Source: Nitrososphaerales archaeon TH5895
GTDB lineage: Archaea; Thermoproteota; Nitrososphaeria; Nitrososphaerales; Nitrososphaeraceae
Direction of reading: 5' to 3'
Assembly: GCA_014523695.1 (NCBI GenBank)
Contig: JAATVS010000104.1
Coordinates: 1 to 17,504, forward strand
DNA: 17,504 nucleotides
Positions 15,912 to 17,504 of this stretch are shown here, one piece after another. The first letter of the stretch is position 1; every line of letters begins with the position of its first letter. The notes under the pieces were generated by a model. That model saw nothing but the letters and a program-made list of their open reading frames with translations, searched no databases and was not told the DNA's origin. Made by a program: the position numbers and the translations under genes.

Positions 15912-16915
15912 ATGCAAGTCCTAGAAACAGCAACAAGTAAGAAAATGGTGGATTCTTTTCTTGATAGTATTGCTCGAAATAGTAGGAATTCCAAGAATAC
16001 GTATCAACTGGTTTAACACATTTTTCAAGATTTCTTAAAGGGGTCTAACCCGATCAGCAATCAACAATACAAACCTAACTCTCGATACAAAAATTCCAGC
16101 ATTGATGGATAGAAATGTAGACGTCTACGAACTACTAGACCAGTTTGTTTCCTACCTTTCACAACTAAAGTATTGCAGTAGCATCAGTCAAATTATACAT
16201 TGCAGCAGTTAGATCATTCCTAGAGTTTTCAGATATTGATATCATGCAGTCCAAGTTTAAACGAAGAGTTAAGAGCCAAAATATTATCCTGACCAAGAAG
16301 AACCATTAAGTCTTGCAGACATTAGAGAATTGTTAGAATACTGCAAGTTCGACAGACTTCGAACTTATATATTAGTGTTAGCAAGCTCAGGATTCAAGAC
16401 AATTGAAGCCAGTTCCCTTAGGACGAAGGACATAGACTTTACTGTAACACCTACCCGAATAACAGTTAGGAAAGAATACAGCAAGACAAAACGCAGTACA
16501 GATGTACATTTCATATGAAGCAACCGAGCACCTGAAAAAGTTAGTGGAATTCCGGAAGAACACATTGAAACAAGACACATTGAAATTTTCAATTAAGAAT
16601 AATGCGAAAAGCCCAATGACCATTTACAACAAAATGTTAAGACAGTTTGAATACTTTCAAGAGAAGGTAGGTAAGGCTCAACGCAAAGAAGGAAGTCGAC
16701 AGCGAAAAATTACACTGTATTCATTCAGACGCACGGCATTTTCAATAATTGAACAAACCAACTCGGAGTTTGCTCATTGGTTTCTAGGTCACAATCATAG
16801 TGTCAATTATATGGACATAATGAGCGTGCCTAATGGCCAAATTGGCAAATTTGGTTACCCGTTTAGTCAAGTAGACAATACTAACTTGTATAAGAGCTTC
16901 GTGAATTACAACTGA
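15912..16915 (+). pseudogene. Tyrosine recombinase/integrase pseudogene
   Basis: The pieces of one archaeal-type tyrosine recombinase run in order through six frame segments. ATG 15912 gives an N-terminus with FLDSIARNSRNSKNTYQ, stopping at 16014-16016. One frame over is GLTHFSRFLKG. The next segment has DVYELLDQFVSYL, then YIAAVRSFLEFSDIDIMQ and KFKRRV, then EEPLSLADIRELLEYCK through LVLASSGFKTIEASSLR to 16516. The last is YISYEATEHLKKLVEF through LYSFRR and HWFLGHNHSVNYMD to TGA before 16916. Besides at least five frameshifts, the first catalytic Arg appears to be Lys (SGFKTIEA where such integrases have an Arg) and the box II His appears to be Tyr (YSFRR). The gene is therefore dead by both frame and active site. 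It would have integrated or excised a mobile element, and a tRNA-like sequence lies 115 bases downstream. Confidence 0.87.
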
Positions 16916-17029
16916 GCTGTTATATGGAGACTGATGGGAAGGCTAGTATCGCAGATTTTTCTTGAAATTATACTGATTACTCAAATTAGTAAACTAGACA
17001 GAGCAATAAGTGAATTAGCATAAAGAGAG

Positions 17030-17101
17030 TGAGTAGTCAGGAATCGAACACTGAGGAGGATTACAGATCTGTAGGCCTTACCCCAATACCAATTCTACTC
17101 A
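17030..17101 (-). pseudogene. Degenerate tRNA-like sequence (possible att-site relic)
   Basis: On the minus strand a 72-base unit starts TGAGTAG and ends CTACTCA, a perfect 7-bp acceptor-type stem. Directly inside the 3' strand lies a T-arm: TCAG-T-G, loop TTCGATT, then CCTGA. It is a 5-bp stem with one bulged T, abutting the acceptor stem exactly as in a tRNA. GGTATTGGGGTAAGG resembles a D-loop region. The anticodon arm does not fold: CTGTAATCC contains candidate Tyr (GTA) or Thr (TGT) triplets, but no 5-bp stem forms around them. The discriminator/CCA side shows no encoded CCA. The combined geometry is hard to explain by chance, so it is best read as a decayed tRNA or tRNA fragment left by site-specific integration. 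Isotype cannot be assigned. Confidence 0.5.
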
Positions 17102-17323
17102 AGTTTGTATTCGCATTTTCCATATTTAAATCTCAGTATCAAAAAAGATAAGTTTGAATCGCATTATAACCGATTAATTTTAGTTAGTTAGAAAGGCGTA
17201 GTTTGCTTTACTTGAAGAGAAGCGATAAGCTTCATTTTATTTTATTTTCAAACAGCAAAAAAACCAAGCCATATGAAACTCGTCGTTACTGATAAAGAAA
17301 TATGTTCATGTATTCAATTAGAA

Positions 17324-17482
17324 TTAGCTTCTTTTTCTACGAATTTCCAATTTTTCACGTTCTTCATCACACTTTTCATTAGTATATATTACTTATCTCC
17401 CACCAAGTTACTACAACTCTACACCATAAAAGTGACAGTCATAACAGGCAATATTGGGTGAAAAAGTATATACGAAACTCAC
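17324..17482 (-). pseudogene. Possible broken small Cys-rich gene
   Basis: On the minus strand, GTG at 17482 opens a 23-residue frame containing IACYDCHFYGVEL (C-x2-C-H), which meets TAG and TAA at once. The same frame, after one more stop, continues to NEKCDEEREKLEIRRKRS and TAA at 17326-17324. That charged C-terminal stretch reads like the end of a small zinc protein. Three in-frame stops make an intact product impossible, and the whole could be chance. Tentative call. Confidence 0.25.
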
Positions 17483-17504
17483 TTACAAACACATTCATGG
17501 CAAA

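Noticed and set aside
17273..17461. 62-codon plus-strand frame with Phe/Ile-rich membrane-like sequence
   Set aside because: Composition follows T-rich DNA, and the opposite strand carries a more protein-like Cys/charged sequence.

Overview
The window looks like chromosomal DNA of an ammonia-oxidising archaeon (Nitrososphaerota/Thaumarchaeota, perhaps the Nitrososphaera or Nitrosocosmicus group). This is inferred from gene content and style: AT-rich DNA, long spacers, TATA-like boxes about 25-28 bases before start codons with no Shine-Dalgarno site (leaderless genes), a Hef-type archaeal helicase, a SWIM zinc-finger microprotein, and relics of an archaeal tyrosine recombinase. No rRNA, CRISPR array or intact insertion sequence was seen.

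Layout, left to right. 1-237 (+) is the end of a YjbQ/UPF0047 gene, followed by a strong hairpin. 874-2694 (+) is an orphan succinate dehydrogenase/fumarate reductase-type flavoprotein with every catalytic residue present but no partner subunits nearby. 3086-4897 (-) is a pyruvate oxidase-like thiamine-diphosphate enzyme with a natural histidine-rich tail. Just upstream of it on the same strand, about 5025-5905 (-) holds the wreck of a malic enzyme. 6053-7393 (+) is a DEAD-box RNA helicase with an Arg/Gly/Asn/Tyr-rich tail. 7394-11797 is a gene-poor stretch with several small or broken genes that are easy to miss: a frame-broken Cys-rich protein (8350-8593, +), a very basic 35-residue peptide (8806-8913, +), a 54-residue zinc-finger protein (9077-9241, -), a 92-residue unknown protein (9581-9859, -), a gene broken by two one-base insertions (10505-10734, -) and a SWIM zinc-finger protein (10923-11117, +). 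11798-12859 (+) is a YahK-like zinc alcohol dehydrogenase. 13460-15817 (-) is a Hef-like helicase without the XPF nuclease. 15912-16915 (+) is a tyrosine-recombinase pseudogene with five frame switches, and 17030-17101 (-) is a degenerate tRNA-like sequence 115 bases beyond it.

The metabolic genes share a pyruvate/C4-acid theme. Malic enzyme would make pyruvate from malate, the oxidase would oxidise pyruvate, and the flavoprotein would interconvert succinate and fumarate. The malic enzyme is dead, so any such link is historical. The right end looks like the scar of an integrated element: a dead integrase beside a tRNA-like sequence. No clear new multi-gene system is visible. The most interesting material is the set of cryptic microgenes with Cys/His metal-binding patterns, the integrase/tRNA-like scar, the His-tailed oxidase, and hairpins repeatedly placed just after stop codons.
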